DNA from: Rhabditophanes sp. KR3021
Lineage: Eukaryota > Nematoda > Chromadorea > Rhabditida > Alloionematidae
Direction: 5' to 3'
NCBI GenBank assembly: GCA_963281155.1
Contig: CAUJLY010000004.1
Span: 310,001 to 374,000 of the forward strand
DNA length: 64,000 nt
Below, piece after piece: positions 33,409 to 45,401 of the stretch. Below the pieces are notes generated by a model that was given only the letters and a program-made list of their open reading frames with translations, made no database searches and was not told the origin of the DNA. A program made the translations under genes and the position numbers. The number at the start of each line of letters is the position of its first letter. Within the stretch, counting starts at the first letter, position 1.

Positions 33409-36400
33409 TTACTTTGTGTAGTAGATTCGATAGTAGAGTGTTTTGGATCTCCAGAGAGAGTAAGAGTTGTCGAATTTGAGGAGATAAACACCTGTGCCGG
33501 GGTACTTGTGACTGCCAGCAATCACTTCGGTATGACTGTCTCTCCGGTAAATTGGGAAGATACAGTCTGTTGGAACTTTGGAAGCTGTTCTCCCACATTC
33601 GGACACACGGTTTTCTACGTCCTCAGGACCGCCGCTTGGACGACCTCCCTCAAAGGCTTCTTCCTCCCCTTCCTCATCTGAGGACTCGGAGACGACGATG
33701 GAAATGTCGTTGGACTCAGATGCACTCCATTCGAAGTAAACACCAAAACCTAAAACAAAATATTATAGTAATAACCTCTGAAAGCATAACTGATATATTA
33801 AAAATATCACACTCTAAGTCTAATGACGAACACACCAATAATGGTATCTCAAATGACAAACATCTTAATAATATTATGTCGAATTATAAAGATATCCATA
33901 ATATGTTATGTTTAAATGTAAAGATATCATTTGACTTGCCTAAGTCATAATAGTCAGTCGCAAACTCCCAAAACAGACAATTTCCGTCTTGGTGCGTTGG
34001 TACACGGATGGTGACAGTCTCTCCATGACTAATTTTGAAAATTCCTTCAGACCCTTCTTTTTTGACGCCTTCTTTAAATTCGACAACATCTTTTCGGCTC
34101 CAAATTGTGGCCGGTTCGATGTTTGGGTTGGCTAAAATAGATGAGAACATTAATAATGTCATACCCAACAAAAACTAAATAAAATCAAAAAGTGTATCAA
34201 ACTTACATGGAAGATCATCGTGAGGTTCACTAACACTACCATCAGTATCCTCATCGATAGTTGGTTTTTCAGTAGGTAAGTGAGTAGGAACAGTTTCATC
34301 AGCAATAGTAAACTTGCCCAATTGATTAGCTAAAAGAAGACCACTATTGGCCCCATCCGAAACACTGCCATCTCCATTCTCGATGTTGGCATTTTGAGCC
34401 TGACATTGTTGCTTGTACACTTGAGCCATATATTGCTGGTAATGTCTTTCTTGAAGAGCTACGATTAATTGCTGTTGCTAAAAAAAGATAAAACGTAACA
34501 ACTTAAATGAAAACAGAAAACGTGTGGTTGTGAAGTCAATAAAATTTAAAATGAATATATGGGTGGAAGTAACAGCCCCACACCATACATACAGGCATAT
34601 GAGGCAGCTGTATGTAATCCATATATGTATATATGTGCCACATAGCATATACTTCCCTTCATCAATTTCAATATATTTTACCTACTCAACCACGTAAGTA
34701 CTATTAAATTTTTGTTTTGGAGGAAATGATGTGTCTTTGCGTGTGTGTGGAGAATGAAAAAGTTTTCTCCTCTTCTCTCATTTAAAGTACCTTCATTTGA
34801 GATTTATTTGAAAACAGAACCAGAGAAAAGGAAGTTGCGTGTGGCACAGATGGTGGTGTGGTTGCATAAGAAAATATTTAATTTAATCAATTTGCACCAC
34901 ATTTAAACAAATAATTAGCAATGCGTTTAAAGAAACAGCTCCAATCAAATACCAAGAAGGAATACATCACTTTAAAAAATGAAACTGAAACTCACCAAAC
35001 AACAACCACATTTTTGAGCTAAAAGATGCTTATTTATTTAATTAATCAAATGATCCTAACTCATAATTATTAACGTATGTTTCTTTATGTTTATATAATT
35101 TCTACTACCACCACTAAATAACAGCAAAAGATGTTTGATTCGGGTAAATTTAGAACAGGCAAGTATTAAAAGAGATAATAAATTAAAATGAACGGTCACC
35201 AATTGTATGAAAGATGTTAAAATGTTTTTGTTACAAGTTACGAAGTAAGTAGAATGGATGTGGTAATTACCAAAGAGAAGGGCAAGTTCAAGTTCTGTTA
35301 TAAAGAAGTTGATTATTTAGGTGGAAAGTATGTAACTAATTAGCAGATAGCTTAAAGGCAACTTGTTTTGCGATATCAATGACAATTGACCAATCAAAAG
35401 TTGATTTCTGTATATGGGTATATATATCAGAAGATTTTTGAATTTGTTTGTATGTACACAATAATAATATCTTTTTGATACGTGATAGTTATTTGTGACA
35501 TTTATCTTGAGCGATGAGTCTTGATGTCAATTTAGACAAAGAACCACCTACTTTGTCCTGTCATTCTTGGGTATATATACAAACCTTAGATTTTAATCAA
35601 AATACCCCTAAGTTATGATAATACAAATTATTATTTTAGCGCAATATTTAGATTCAAAATAAATATTGAATATATATATTGTTGTCTCAAGTAAAAACAA
35701 TTTGAAGATAAAGGTACTTTAGTTTTATTTGAATGTACATTTAATTTCATTATGATTTACTTGATTTGTTCGTTAACCTGGGTGTGAGTGGTGATGGTTG
35801 GTTTTGTGGGTGCAAGCTACGCGTTATCTCTTATCATCTTAAGCATTTCTTTTATCTTAATAGCAAGGGGTTAGGTTTTAGTGTATATATTATTATATAT
35901 GAGACATATTAAACGTACTAACACTTCCTCCCCACCGGTTCGACCCCTTTGTATCAAAATAAAGATAAATATATTAATTTATATAGCGGATGTTGTTCAG
36001 ATATACTTAATAATATTTGTAGACTAAAATAATGCTGTGCCTTAACGATGATTGTCTATATTTGATATTCAAAAAATTATCACTAAATGATAAACTAAGT
36101 TGTGAAGTAGTGTGCAGACGCTTTAATGTCTTATTATCTAATTCGATTTCTCCATATTCTAATATCAAAGAAATCAACTTGTCAAGTCATATCTTAAATA
36201 CATTCAACAAGACCTGTAATTATGATAGAATAGACGCATTCCCATGCATTAAAAGCATAAGTGAAAGATGTGGCTATTACTTGAGGAAAGTTAGTTTTGG
36301 AGAGAAAGACATAACTTTAAATCAAAATTCGATTGATCAAATGTCATTGTAAGTGGGGTTTGAAGATTAGTTTGTAATTGGATTTTGAATATTAGTTTAT

Positions 36401-38877
36401 AATTGAATTTTAGGTATTGTCCCAATATCAGATGTCTCGACTTTGGAAGTGTCAAATTTAATGGAAACATGTGTGGAATGCTAAAGAAATTGAGTGAAAA
36501 GTTAGAAGAAATATCGGTTGAAGAGGCTAAATGGAGGAACAAGAAATGGAAAAAAGGTTTTTGCAAGTCATTAAAAGATTTAAAAAATTTAAAAACTCTA
36601 AACCTTCGAAGAATATCTTTTTATGTAAATAAATTGTCACTGATATCAAAAAAGTTAGAAGCTCTACAAATATCCATAACCAATGATGCTGACATAAACG
36701 ATTTTAACAAATTTCTCGAATCACACAAAAAATTAAAATATCTCGAGATTATGAAGTGCGATGGTGTTAATGAAGAAACATTTATACAAATTGGAAATCT
36801 ACTCGAATTAGAAACCCTAAAATTGGCTTCATTTAAATTATATATGCCACATATAATCTATTTATCAAGCTTATCAAATCTTTCTACTTTGAGTTTGCAA
36901 AATTGTCAAGTCCTTGATGGAGAAATGGTTGGTGCCATTAATAATATGAATGTATTAAAAAGTTTAGAATTAATTTCATGCCATGGAATTGTTAGTTTTA
37001 ATTTTTTGAAACGAAATCTATTTTTGGAAGAATTAAGGATAACAAATTCGAATAATTTGTGTTCTAATGCTTTAATCAAACTAGGAGACATTAAGAAGTT
37101 GAAAGTTTTGGAATTAAAGAAATGTACAAGAGTGACTAATGAAGGCATCTGTGCGATTATTTTGTCATGTCTACTACAAAAAATAGTTATATCGGAGTGT
37201 CAGCATGTGGGAGATGAGACATTGTTTACACTTTCGGAAAGTTCAGAAACAATAAAATCTATTAGTTTTCAGAGCTGTGAAAATGTTACGAGGTAAGTGG
37301 TTTCGTAATGTGATTTGAGTAACTTTTTAGTGTTGGAATAAGTGCTTTGGCTTCACTAAAAAGTATCGAATGCTTGAAAGACCTAGATGTTAGCTACAAT
37401 AAAAATGTGGATGATAAGGCGATTGAACAAATTCACAAAGAACTGATTTTGAAAGATGAGAAGAGAGAGCCATTGTCTATTTATGTTACACAAACAAGCG
37501 TCTCAAAAATGTTAGAGGACAAAGTTAATGACAAAATTTCCCTATTTTATTGAATATCATATATTATTTTACGTGTAGATAATAAAAGTTTTCTTAACCC
37601 CTTACCATATTGATATGGCAATTATGGTGGTAACAAGTTAGTTACTAAATATATACTTGCAAATAACAAAGTTGTCACTTAACGTAAATGATATTTGCAG
37701 ATCATAAACTTGATATTTATGAATTTAATTATATTTTATGACACTGAATTTGTTATTTTAAACGCACCTTTTCTGGCTCTCCAGGAACAGTTTGTTGTGC
37801 ATATGCTAAAAATTGATGGTAAGTCTGTTTATTGAGGGCAACTTGTATTTTCCGTTTTTGTTCCTCAAACTGTTTGTGATGGGCTTCACTTTCAAATTGA
37901 GGTTCAGCAAAAGCAGACTCAGCAACGGATAAAGCAGGCGAAGACCTTAAATTGTCAGGAGATTCTTGTCTAAAAATAAAAAATAAATTTCGAAGCACCA
38001 ATAAATGTCAAAAATAAATTGCTAAAAGAAAGTAAGAAAATAAAGAGTGATGATGTGCAAAACAAGACTTCATCAAAATAAATACTTAAGAACCTAATCG
38101 ACAAATAAACATGCCCTCTAGTCGCCAATTATGAACAGAACATTAGCAGTCATTATGTTCAATTACAAAGATGTAAATATATTTCATCCATTCAAAAAAG
38201 TCAACAAATGGTAATTAACTTACATTATTGAATTTTTTCTTGCCAACGTTTCTTTTTCTGTGCAAATTAAAGCTTGACTTTCAATAAAACTTCCAAACCT
38301 TGGACAGGCTACATCAAACAAATTCACAAACTCTAGCATTGCTTGTTGTTTAGATAAATGAGCAATCTTGAGCCACTCTTTTCTAAAAAATGAATAAATG
38401 AAAGGAATGAGAATACAATAAATAGATTTTATTTATGCCATCCTTTTATTTTTAAGCTCATTAAAACTACATCTTATTTAGCGATGCAAATGAATTTGTA
38501 AATAAATTTATAGTTTATGGCTACATAGTTTAATAAAATTTAAATGCTTTTTTTACCTAGTATCACTTCCAGTAAAGTTAAACCAGCCGTAATCACATGC
38601 ATCTTCGTTAAATTGGCCATACCGAACTTGCTTGAATAAGGCTAATAAGCGTAGTTTGATATTATAATCAAACGTAAATTCTTGCTTATTTTGAAGTTCT
38701 GCAAATATAGATTGTATTAGTGTGATGTTTAGTTAAATTACCTTTATAAAATGTCGTGGCATTCACATAAAATTCCTCCAACTGCATTCGCACCACATCC
38801 GAGTTGATAAGAAGGTGACCAGTATCTTCGTCGACCTTGATTCTGCCAAAAGCAATAGCTTCTGTTGGAGAAGACAT
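33409..38877 (-). CDS. acbd3: Golgi acyl-CoA-binding domain protein ACBD3 (GCP60)
   Basis: Seven exons on the minus strand: 38877-38742, 38698-38557, 38382-38224, 37969-37768, 34477-34207, 34131-33940 and 33749-33409. They join in frame to 480 residues (human 528). The N-terminal acyl-CoA-binding domain has [25 protein letters not shown] and [16 protein letters not shown]; a Gln-rich coiled middle part ([17 protein letters not shown]) follows; the C-terminal GOLD domain contains [33 protein letters not shown] and ends [28 protein letters not shown]3 binds giantin/golgin and PI4KB at the Golgi. The intron after exon 6 uses a GC donor (GCAAGT). Intron 4 is 3.3 kb and hosts an F-box gene on the other strand. 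Confidence 0.95.
34478..36031. other. ACBD3 intron 4, part without genes
   Basis: The first 1.5 kb of the intron (by plus-strand coordinate) shows no coding frame. A TATA-like run TATATATATTG lies around 35671. Confidence 0.5.
36032..37553 (+). CDS. F-box/LRR protein nested in ACBD3 intron
   Basis: Exons 36032-36348, 36414-37292 and 37331-37553 encode 472 residues. The N-terminus [22 protein letters not shown] with [12 protein letters not shown] is an F-box, which recruits Skp1/cullin-1 ubiquitin ligases; it is followed by about eleven leucine-rich repeats of the AMN1/FBXL type ([45 protein letters not shown]). The LRRs should choose the substrate. The gene lies entirely inside intron 4 of ACBD3 on the opposite strand. 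Codon use is A/T-rich, unlike ACBD3. F-box/LRR proteins are typical expanded families in nematodes. Confidence 0.85.
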
Positions 38878-39183
38878 CTTTTGCCTTAATATAACTTAAT
38901 TCTTGGGAATAGTGTATTGTACGTGGCAGTTGATACAACAATGTTTATTAGGGATTTTTAAAGCGACACTTTTCCAAACATTCTCGTTGAAAGGCCACTA
39001 AGCCAATGTTGTCAAATAAACATTTAAACTATGAGTGACACAGCATATGTGTGCAAATAGAATAAAAAAAGATTAGATTGCGAAGGTATGTTTTAAAAGT
39101 AAATTATTTCTTTTATTATAGTATAATTACAGAATTTACGTAATGCAGGGAAGGATATATTTGATTAGGTAAAAAATAATATT
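38878..39183. other. intergenic spacer
   Basis: About 300 nt upstream of ACBD3; no features seen. Confidence 0.5.
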
Positions 39184-39820
39184 TTATCCAATCTTTCGAC
39201 CTGGTTTGAATAGTTTAAATATGATCTCCAAATCTTCCTTAACTAAAATAACACAGCCAATGTTTTGAGCATTTCCGCCACTATAGTTTGGAGCACTAAA
39301 TATTGTGACAAGGCGGTTGCTTCCGAACAATTCAAATCCTTCTTCAACTACTTGATGAGCCCTAAAAAGAAGAAATTTAATCTTGTAATATAAATTTTGA
39401 GGACGAAACAATATTTCTTGACTATCATAGTAACAATAAATGTTAGTAAAGGTCATTTTTAAATTTGTATCCTCTTACCTGATAATTATGTCCAAATCAT
39501 GAATTTCAAGAAACAAAGCCTTTTCCCCGAATAATTTAGCGTGAGATATTGGCATTATTGAAAAGAATAAAATCAATTAAACAACTTACTGCTCCGCGAG
39601 GTGACTCTTCATAATATTCAATCCCCATATCAGGATCCGGCAAGTGCAGTCGGCAATCGTAAACACATCAGGAATTTCATAGGGTCTTTCAATTAATTCA
39701 AGTTGCTTCAAAGATTTAAGATCTCCACTAATGCCACCATGCATGCAAAGGATCCGATTGCTTATCTTGCATTCTTTGAAGAAGCCATACTCCATGTTGA
39801 CGGGTCTGATTCGTGGTTTC
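39184..39820 (-). pseudogene. broken PP1-type Ser/Thr phosphatase catalytic gene
   Basis: Minus-strand pieces read, in order: a GNHES-like start right after a TTTTTAG acceptor (39820), [10 protein letters not shown] and [18 protein letters not shown] (39800-39660), [16 protein letters not shown] (about 39625-39590), FGEKALFLEIHDLDIIIR (about 39530-39480), then RAHQVVEEGFELF...LVTIFSAPNYSGG to TAA at 39184. These are the second half of a PP1/PPZ-type phosphatase (HGG, RAHQ, SAPNY motifs). At least two single-base frame changes, before MEYGF and between IAD and DPD, plus a missing acceptor before FGEK, break it, and the first half with GDxHG is absent. Confidence 0.8.
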
Positions 39821-41104
39821 CTAAAAATAGATCTTAATCTTATTTTTGATTTAGCCTAAATTATAATAATCTGAATGTTAGTTGATAGACCTGCACCGGC
39901 GTGTTAATAACTACAATTCATTTATTTAGAAATTTGTCTCCTTAATTACATTTATAAAAACATATTGTTCTTTCTTTTTCAGGCTGCTTTAAAGGCACAT
40001 CTATGGAGTATCAAATGCAACTTAGTCAACTTAAGAGGTTAGTTAATAAACATTTAAACTTATATTTTGATTTCTACTTTTAGGCCATTCTAAGTAATTG
40101 TATTGCATTATTGTTACCTCATATGGTGTATGCCATTTGGTCACTCAGATCAGACTAATTCCTTTCAAAGAATTCTTGCAAATAAGCAGGGGAAAGAAGA
40201 TAATTTTAATCAGTCCAGGCGATCCTTAATTTAATAAAATGTCTATCATGGGTAAATAAAATAAAACAATTTTAATATAATACTTTTCTAATTTAAAAAC
40301 ATACAATTATTTTACTATTTTCTTCTTAATTTAAATGAACAATTTTATTTTGTGTACATTAACTTTATTTAAAAATGTAAACAATTATAATAATATACTT
40401 ATTAATTTAAAAAACATTATTTATTTATGGAGAGTGCTTTTCAAAGAGTTTGGCTTTTTCAAAAGAAGTAGGCGATCAATACGGCCAGCTATTGTGATGT
40501 TGATTCTAGCTTCAACCCATCTGTGTTTGTCATACAAATCTAGTTCCCCATGGTAGTACCTCATACACAGTCAGGATGCCAAATTTCTTCAACTAAAAGG
40601 GATGTATTACTAATAATTAAGGACTACCAACTTCTATCTTGAATTATATTTTGTCGAAGTAGGCAAACTCTCCAAGTTCAATAAAAGTCCTAGTCAGCAT
40701 TCTCTTTAATTCTTTGCTAACCAAAATCCATTCCTTGGTTTGGTCCAAGTACATTTGAATCTTCAAATACAAGTTCATTGAGACTTTTAATTGCAGATGT
40801 GTTTTTATTATTAGCAACAGAGTCGATTACTCTCCATCTAAAGATGCATTTGTTAATGAAATATAAAATTTATAATTTACCAGTATTGCCATAAATGATG
40901 ACCACCCCATCTGATAAGCTTCATGCATCGGCCGAACTTAGAGATAATGTCCTAATGATCATGATTATTTATGATCTTATTAAAAACATCCTAAACTGAT
41001 GAATCATCATCTATTCAGCATTTATATCTTTTTTTAAATTATGCCAACTTTTAAGGACTACGCCAACGTTTATACCAATGTCGACATAACTCAAGCATAA
41101 AGTA
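39821..41104. other. gene-poor region with decayed exon-like pieces
   Basis: No intact gene. On the minus strand around 40440-40920 several short frames in different phases look like decayed exons (see findings). AATAAAATG-type spacers and AT-rich runs make up the rest. Confidence 0.4.
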
Positions 41105-41177
41105 TTCTTTAATGATAGGTGGTGAGTATCCGCGCCTGCCACGTGCGAGACCAGAGTTCGATTCCCTTAAATAGGAG
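41105..41177 (+). tRNA. tRNA-like sequence, tRNA-Asp body with GCC anticodon, probably degraded
   Basis: A 73-nt segment has a D-arm GATAGGTGGTGAGTA, an anticodon arm CGCGC-CTGCCAC-GTGCG with all five pairs (one G-T) and anticodon GCC, variable loop AGACC, and a B-box AGTTCGATTCC. The body follows eukaryotic tRNA-Asp (GTC) rather than tRNA-Gly. The acceptor stem has about two mismatches in seven and the T-stem one in four, so this is likely a pseudo-tRNA. Confidence 0.55.
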
Positions 41178-42242
41178 TATCTTTTCGTTAATTTAATAAT
41201 TGGCAAGGTGAGTGTTAATCATCAAAAAAGAACTTTTGAACTTTATTATTGCATTACAACTAAATTTAGGCAGTTAAAGTAAATATTTTATTAAATAAAA
41301 AGTAAAACAGATGTAATAATGAAACGCACATAACTTTGCAATAAATGGATTACCTTCTTAAGGTATGCTTTTCACTTGACAAAAAAACATGGTTGAGAAG
41401 AATATTTGTATGCCACTAATCATATAAATGCTTGCATAATATTCTGCACATAGTTTAAAGTCATCCATTTAAACAAACTACGTTTAAAGATAATTAAAAA
41501 TCTGGATTGTTGGTTAACCTATACATGATTGTGTTGAATCTATCAACACTGTTTGTTACTCAACTTTGGTATTCTCACGTTGGGTATACTTAGATGATTT
41601 TTGCATTATGTAAATCTGGAAAGGACTGATTTATTTGATGAAAAGTTAAACATAACTCAGTTGAGATATTATTTTAAAAATACAAATGATACAATAATCT
41701 AATATATGTACCACAAAATAAAACATATTATAAATGCCCTATCATAATATTTTGATGGAATTTATAATCTAAATTAAAACATGGACTATTTCATTTTTTC
41801 ATGAGTGATATCCAAACAAAAAAAGGTATCTAATTTTATGAACTTCTGTTATTACGAGTAATTGTCGCAATACTTGTCTTATTACCTTCTGACTGTATCA
41901 ATGAATAACCAACATACAATAATGAAAGTATGCAGATAAATAGTGCTGATGCAATACTATAAAGAAATATTAAAGTTATTACCTTCTGATCATATAGTTG
42001 AATAATCAAAGTACATTAATGCAATTATGTAGAAAAATAGTGCTGATGCAAATACTATAAAGAAATATTAGAGTGATAAGATAAGGTTAAAAGAATAAAA
42101 CGATTCGATTTAGCATTTTGAAAGCAGTCATTAGCTCTTCGAAATCAAACAAATGCATTATATATTTTAATATATTCCACAATTTGCTAACTCATTCATA
42201 ACATATTTTCAGAAAGTTTGAAACAATTGAAAGAGTTAAAAA
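41178..42242. other. AT-rich spacer upstream of HSP70
   Basis: About 1.06 kb without genes apart from the direct repeat listed separately. I looked for heat-shock elements (alternating nGAAn/nTTCn) before the HSP70 start and saw no clear run of three. Confidence 0.5.
41882..42073. repeat. 97-bp direct repeat, two copies
   Basis: Two adjacent imperfect copies begin TTACCTTCTGA (41882 and 41979) and share AATAGTGCTGATGCAA and ACTATAAAGAAATATTA. They lie 170-360 bp upstream of the HSP70 start. Confidence 0.8.
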
Positions 42243-44017
42243 ATGGCATCATATGTTATTGGAATTGACTTAGGAACAACTTATTCATGTGTAGCAGTTT
42301 ATAAAGATCAAAAGGTTATGATAATTACAAATGAACATGGTAAGAAAAATTATCTATTGTTTTTAAACTAAATTCATTAAGGGTTACGAACAACGCCATC
42401 AGTTGTCTGCTTTATAGACGCTGAAATATTAGTGGGACAAGAGGCATTGGACATGCTTGCTATTAACCCGACCAATGTTATTTACGGTAACCTTTTTGAA
42501 TTAATAATAATAATAATTTATTTAGATAGCAAACGATTGATAGGACGAATATATACGGATCCTATCGTTCAAGGCGATGTAAAAAATTATCCTTTTAAAG
42601 TAACAAATGGTAAAGATGATAGATGTTTAATTTCCGTAGAGAGAAATGAAGCAGATGGCAAAAAAACAAAACTATATACACCAGAAGAAATTGCAGCTCA
42701 TGTCTTAAAAGACTTAAAAAAAACTGCGGAACGTTCTTTAGGTTGCAAAATCACTGAAGCCGTTATCACTGTTCCTGCTTATTTTAATAATTGTCAAAAA
42801 CAAGCGACCAAAAATGCTGGAGAAATCGCAGGACTTAAAGTCTTGAAAGTATTAACTGAGCCCACATCCGCTGCACTGCTATATGCTCACAATAGGAAAG
42901 ATACAGTTAATGGATTGGTCCTAGTGTTTGATTTAGGTGGAGGGACCTTGGATGTATCTATTGTTAGAATTGATAATTCCAATATCGAAGTTTTGTCAAC
43001 TTCAAGTGATACCCATTTAGGTAAGTCTAATTTTAATTACTTCGAATATTTAATATGCAATTAGGTGGCAGTGACTTTGATTCTGTCATTCTGGAGTATG
43101 CAATAGCAGAAATTGTGAAAAAATATGGCATAGACGTTTTAGATGATTCTAGAGCAAAAGCAAAGCTCAAAGTTGAATGCGAAAAGGCAAAAAGAACATT
43201 ATCTATAACGCGGGATGCAAACATAATTGTTCCAAACATTATAAACGGAATTGATATTCAAATTAAAATTACAAGAGAAATATTTAATAGTTTATGCAGT
43301 GAGCTTTTTGCTAGAATAGATAAACCAATAGATCAGGCCTTGGAAGAAGCCAAGTTAACAAAAGACAACATTGATAAGGTTCTTTTAGTAGGTGGATCCA
43401 CAAAAGTCCCTAAGGTTAAGGAACAATTGGGTAAATACTTTCCAGCAGATCAAATAATTCAATCCAGGCATCCCGATGAAATCGTGGCTATTGGGGCAGC
43501 TATTTACGCGTCCCAAATGTCTTCTAATCAACTGCAACGTTGTGAAAAGATATGCTTGAAAGATGTAGTACCTTTACCATTAGATGTAAAAATTAGCGAG
43601 GAAAAGATGCATTGCATAATTGACAAAAATGCCAAATCTCCCACTATTACTATTGAAAAAAATTCGTTCAAAATGACTCAAGAAGAACTTGACAAAATCA
43701 TTGCAGAATTTAAAGATGATTGTAAAAGGACAGAAGAATTCAAAAAAGCCCATAAACTTAAAAACATTTGTGAAGACATCGTAAGAGAAATTGAAGAAGA
43801 AATTGAAGCTAAATCAGATAAATATAATTTAGGTAGCGACTTTATGCCTAATGCTAAAACCGAAATTAAAACTTATACAAATTGGGCAAACCAAGAACAT
43901 ACCGTTTTGTCGAATACTCAAGTTAAATCAAAAGTTAATATTGTCAAAAATGCAATTATGAAAATTGTGAAAGATCCTGAAACTTTTGAGGAACTTTTCA
44001 GAGATATGACACTTTAA
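42243..44017 (+). CDS. atypical HSP70 with most of the substrate-binding beta domain missing
   Basis: Exons 42243-42339, 42382-42486, 42526-43020 and 43065-44017 join in frame to 549 residues (typical cytosolic HSP70: about 640). The nucleotide-binding domain is complete: [47 protein letters not shown], and the linker-like [11 protein letters not shown]. After IIDKNAKSP the sequence jumps to [20 protein letters not shown], which in normal HSP70 is the end of the beta-sandwich and the start of the helical lid, so roughly 90-100 residues holding the peptide groove are absent. The C-terminus FRDMTL lacks EEVD. The frame is open throughout, and the exon-intron structure is intact, so it is not an obvious pseudogene. 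Codon use is A/T-rich. Confidence 0.85.
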
Positions 44018-44292
44018 TTCATTTTATGAACATTTATTTCATTCTTATTTTTTTGATAGATTGGACTACCTTTATAATATGGCACATAACCTTTTTTGAT
44101 AAATTTGTGTTACATATTCTTTTTGTATCACTTTTCATTGAATAAATGAGTATTTCGTATGCTGATTAATACTTTTATACTTAGCAAATATCTGACATTT
44201 CACACCATAAAAAAGCTAATGTCATCAAAGTTGATTGATATATTTATGTACGTTTTGTTTGCCAAAACTACAGAATGTAAATACGGAATTAC

Positions 44293-44523
44293 TTACAATA
44301 AACATTGTTTTAAATACGTTCCAAAATGACGTTGATAATCTTCCATTAGAAGGGAAGTAATCTCTGGATTTAACTTGAAAAAGTCAATCTTAACTCTTAA
44401 TGACTTGTAATGAGAATTTTTCTTCAAAACTTTTTCTAAACGGTCTTCTTTTATGAAAGTCCTACGACAGAACCTAAGAAGCTTTATGCGATACTTGGTT
44501 ATAGTACCTTGATTATTTGACAT
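44293..44523 (-). CDS. hypothetical small ORF
   Basis: A 76-residue frame starting MSNNQGTITKYRIKLLRF, basic and probably helical, preceded by an acceptor-like GTTGAG. It has no recognised domain. It could be an exon of a degenerate F-box/LRR relative or chance. Confidence 0.25.
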   Translation of the reverse strand: MSNNQGTITKYRIKLLRFCRRTFIKEDRLEKVLKKNSHYKSLRVKIDFFKLNPEITSLLMEDYQRHFGTYLKQCLL

Positions 44524-45051
44524 TCTCAACAGCAGAAATATTAGTATGTTACTAAAAAGTAGTTAGAATTGATATACAGTGAAGGAAAGACGAAATTGTG
44601 GGCTGTGTATTCTCCTACCTAGTGTATACAAACACCAGCTCAATAACATAAATTATGCAACAGTTTAAAATATTATTTAGGGAAGAATATAATTAGTTTT
44701 ATATATCTTTTAAACTTGAAATTATACTTTATTAAGTTCCTTCCTGTATTTACAATTAGCTGGTTAGCTTTTAAAGGATACATATTAAAGTATTGTAAAT
44801 AAAATGCAAAACATAGAAGGAACGTGATGTAATATACTGACTATGCATAAGTCAAATCATAACTGTGTAAAAGAAATTAATATCAATCAAATAGAGCAAA
44901 ATTAATATAGCAGCCTTACGTCTGATAAAGTTTTTTGAAATGGTGGTAATATTTTTGATTAAAATAGGACGTCGGTTTATTTGATTTTGTGAATTAATAA
45001 TTATTTATAAAGGAAGGGACATATAAATTTAAAAGGTCTCTTTGAGTCGAT
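44524..45051. other. spacer
   Basis: About 530 nt of AT-rich sequence; nothing recognised. Confidence 0.45.
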
Positions 45052-45401
45052 TTATTTTGAATTAAAATAAATACTAACCTGGACAGATTGTGAGATCAGA
45101 TCAAAAATGTAAAGTATTATCTTTGCATCCTTTTCATTAATGATTTGGAATTTTAAATTTGTTAAATGAATATGCTTCAATAATTCTAAACACGAATGCA
45201 TATTGAATAAATTAGAAACCTTTCCAAGTTTCAATCCAAAATTTACTTTCAAAATTCAATTAGAATAAAGAAGCAGTTATTTACCTTGTGGAAAATATAA
45301 ATTCTCAAACTCTCAATGTGGTTCAAGCTATTTAAGCATGCGGCATAGTTATCCAAAGTAGTGCATTGGAAGAATGATACACTTGAGATAGTTACGTACA
45401 T
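45052..45401 (-). CDS. hypothetical protein, LRR-like fragment
   Basis: Exons 45401-45285 and 45219-45052 join in frame to 94 residues (MYVTISSVSFFQCTTL..., then LELLKHIHLTNLKFQIINEK). The LNSLNHIESLRIYIF and LLKHIHLTNLKF segments look like leucine-rich repeats of F-box/LRR proteins. No F-box is visible. It may be a remnant. Confidence 0.3.

Noticed and set aside
34478..36031. CRISPR, phage or bacterial elements anywhere in the window
   Set aside because: No spaced direct repeats, no prokaryotic operon layout and clear spliceosomal introns throughout.
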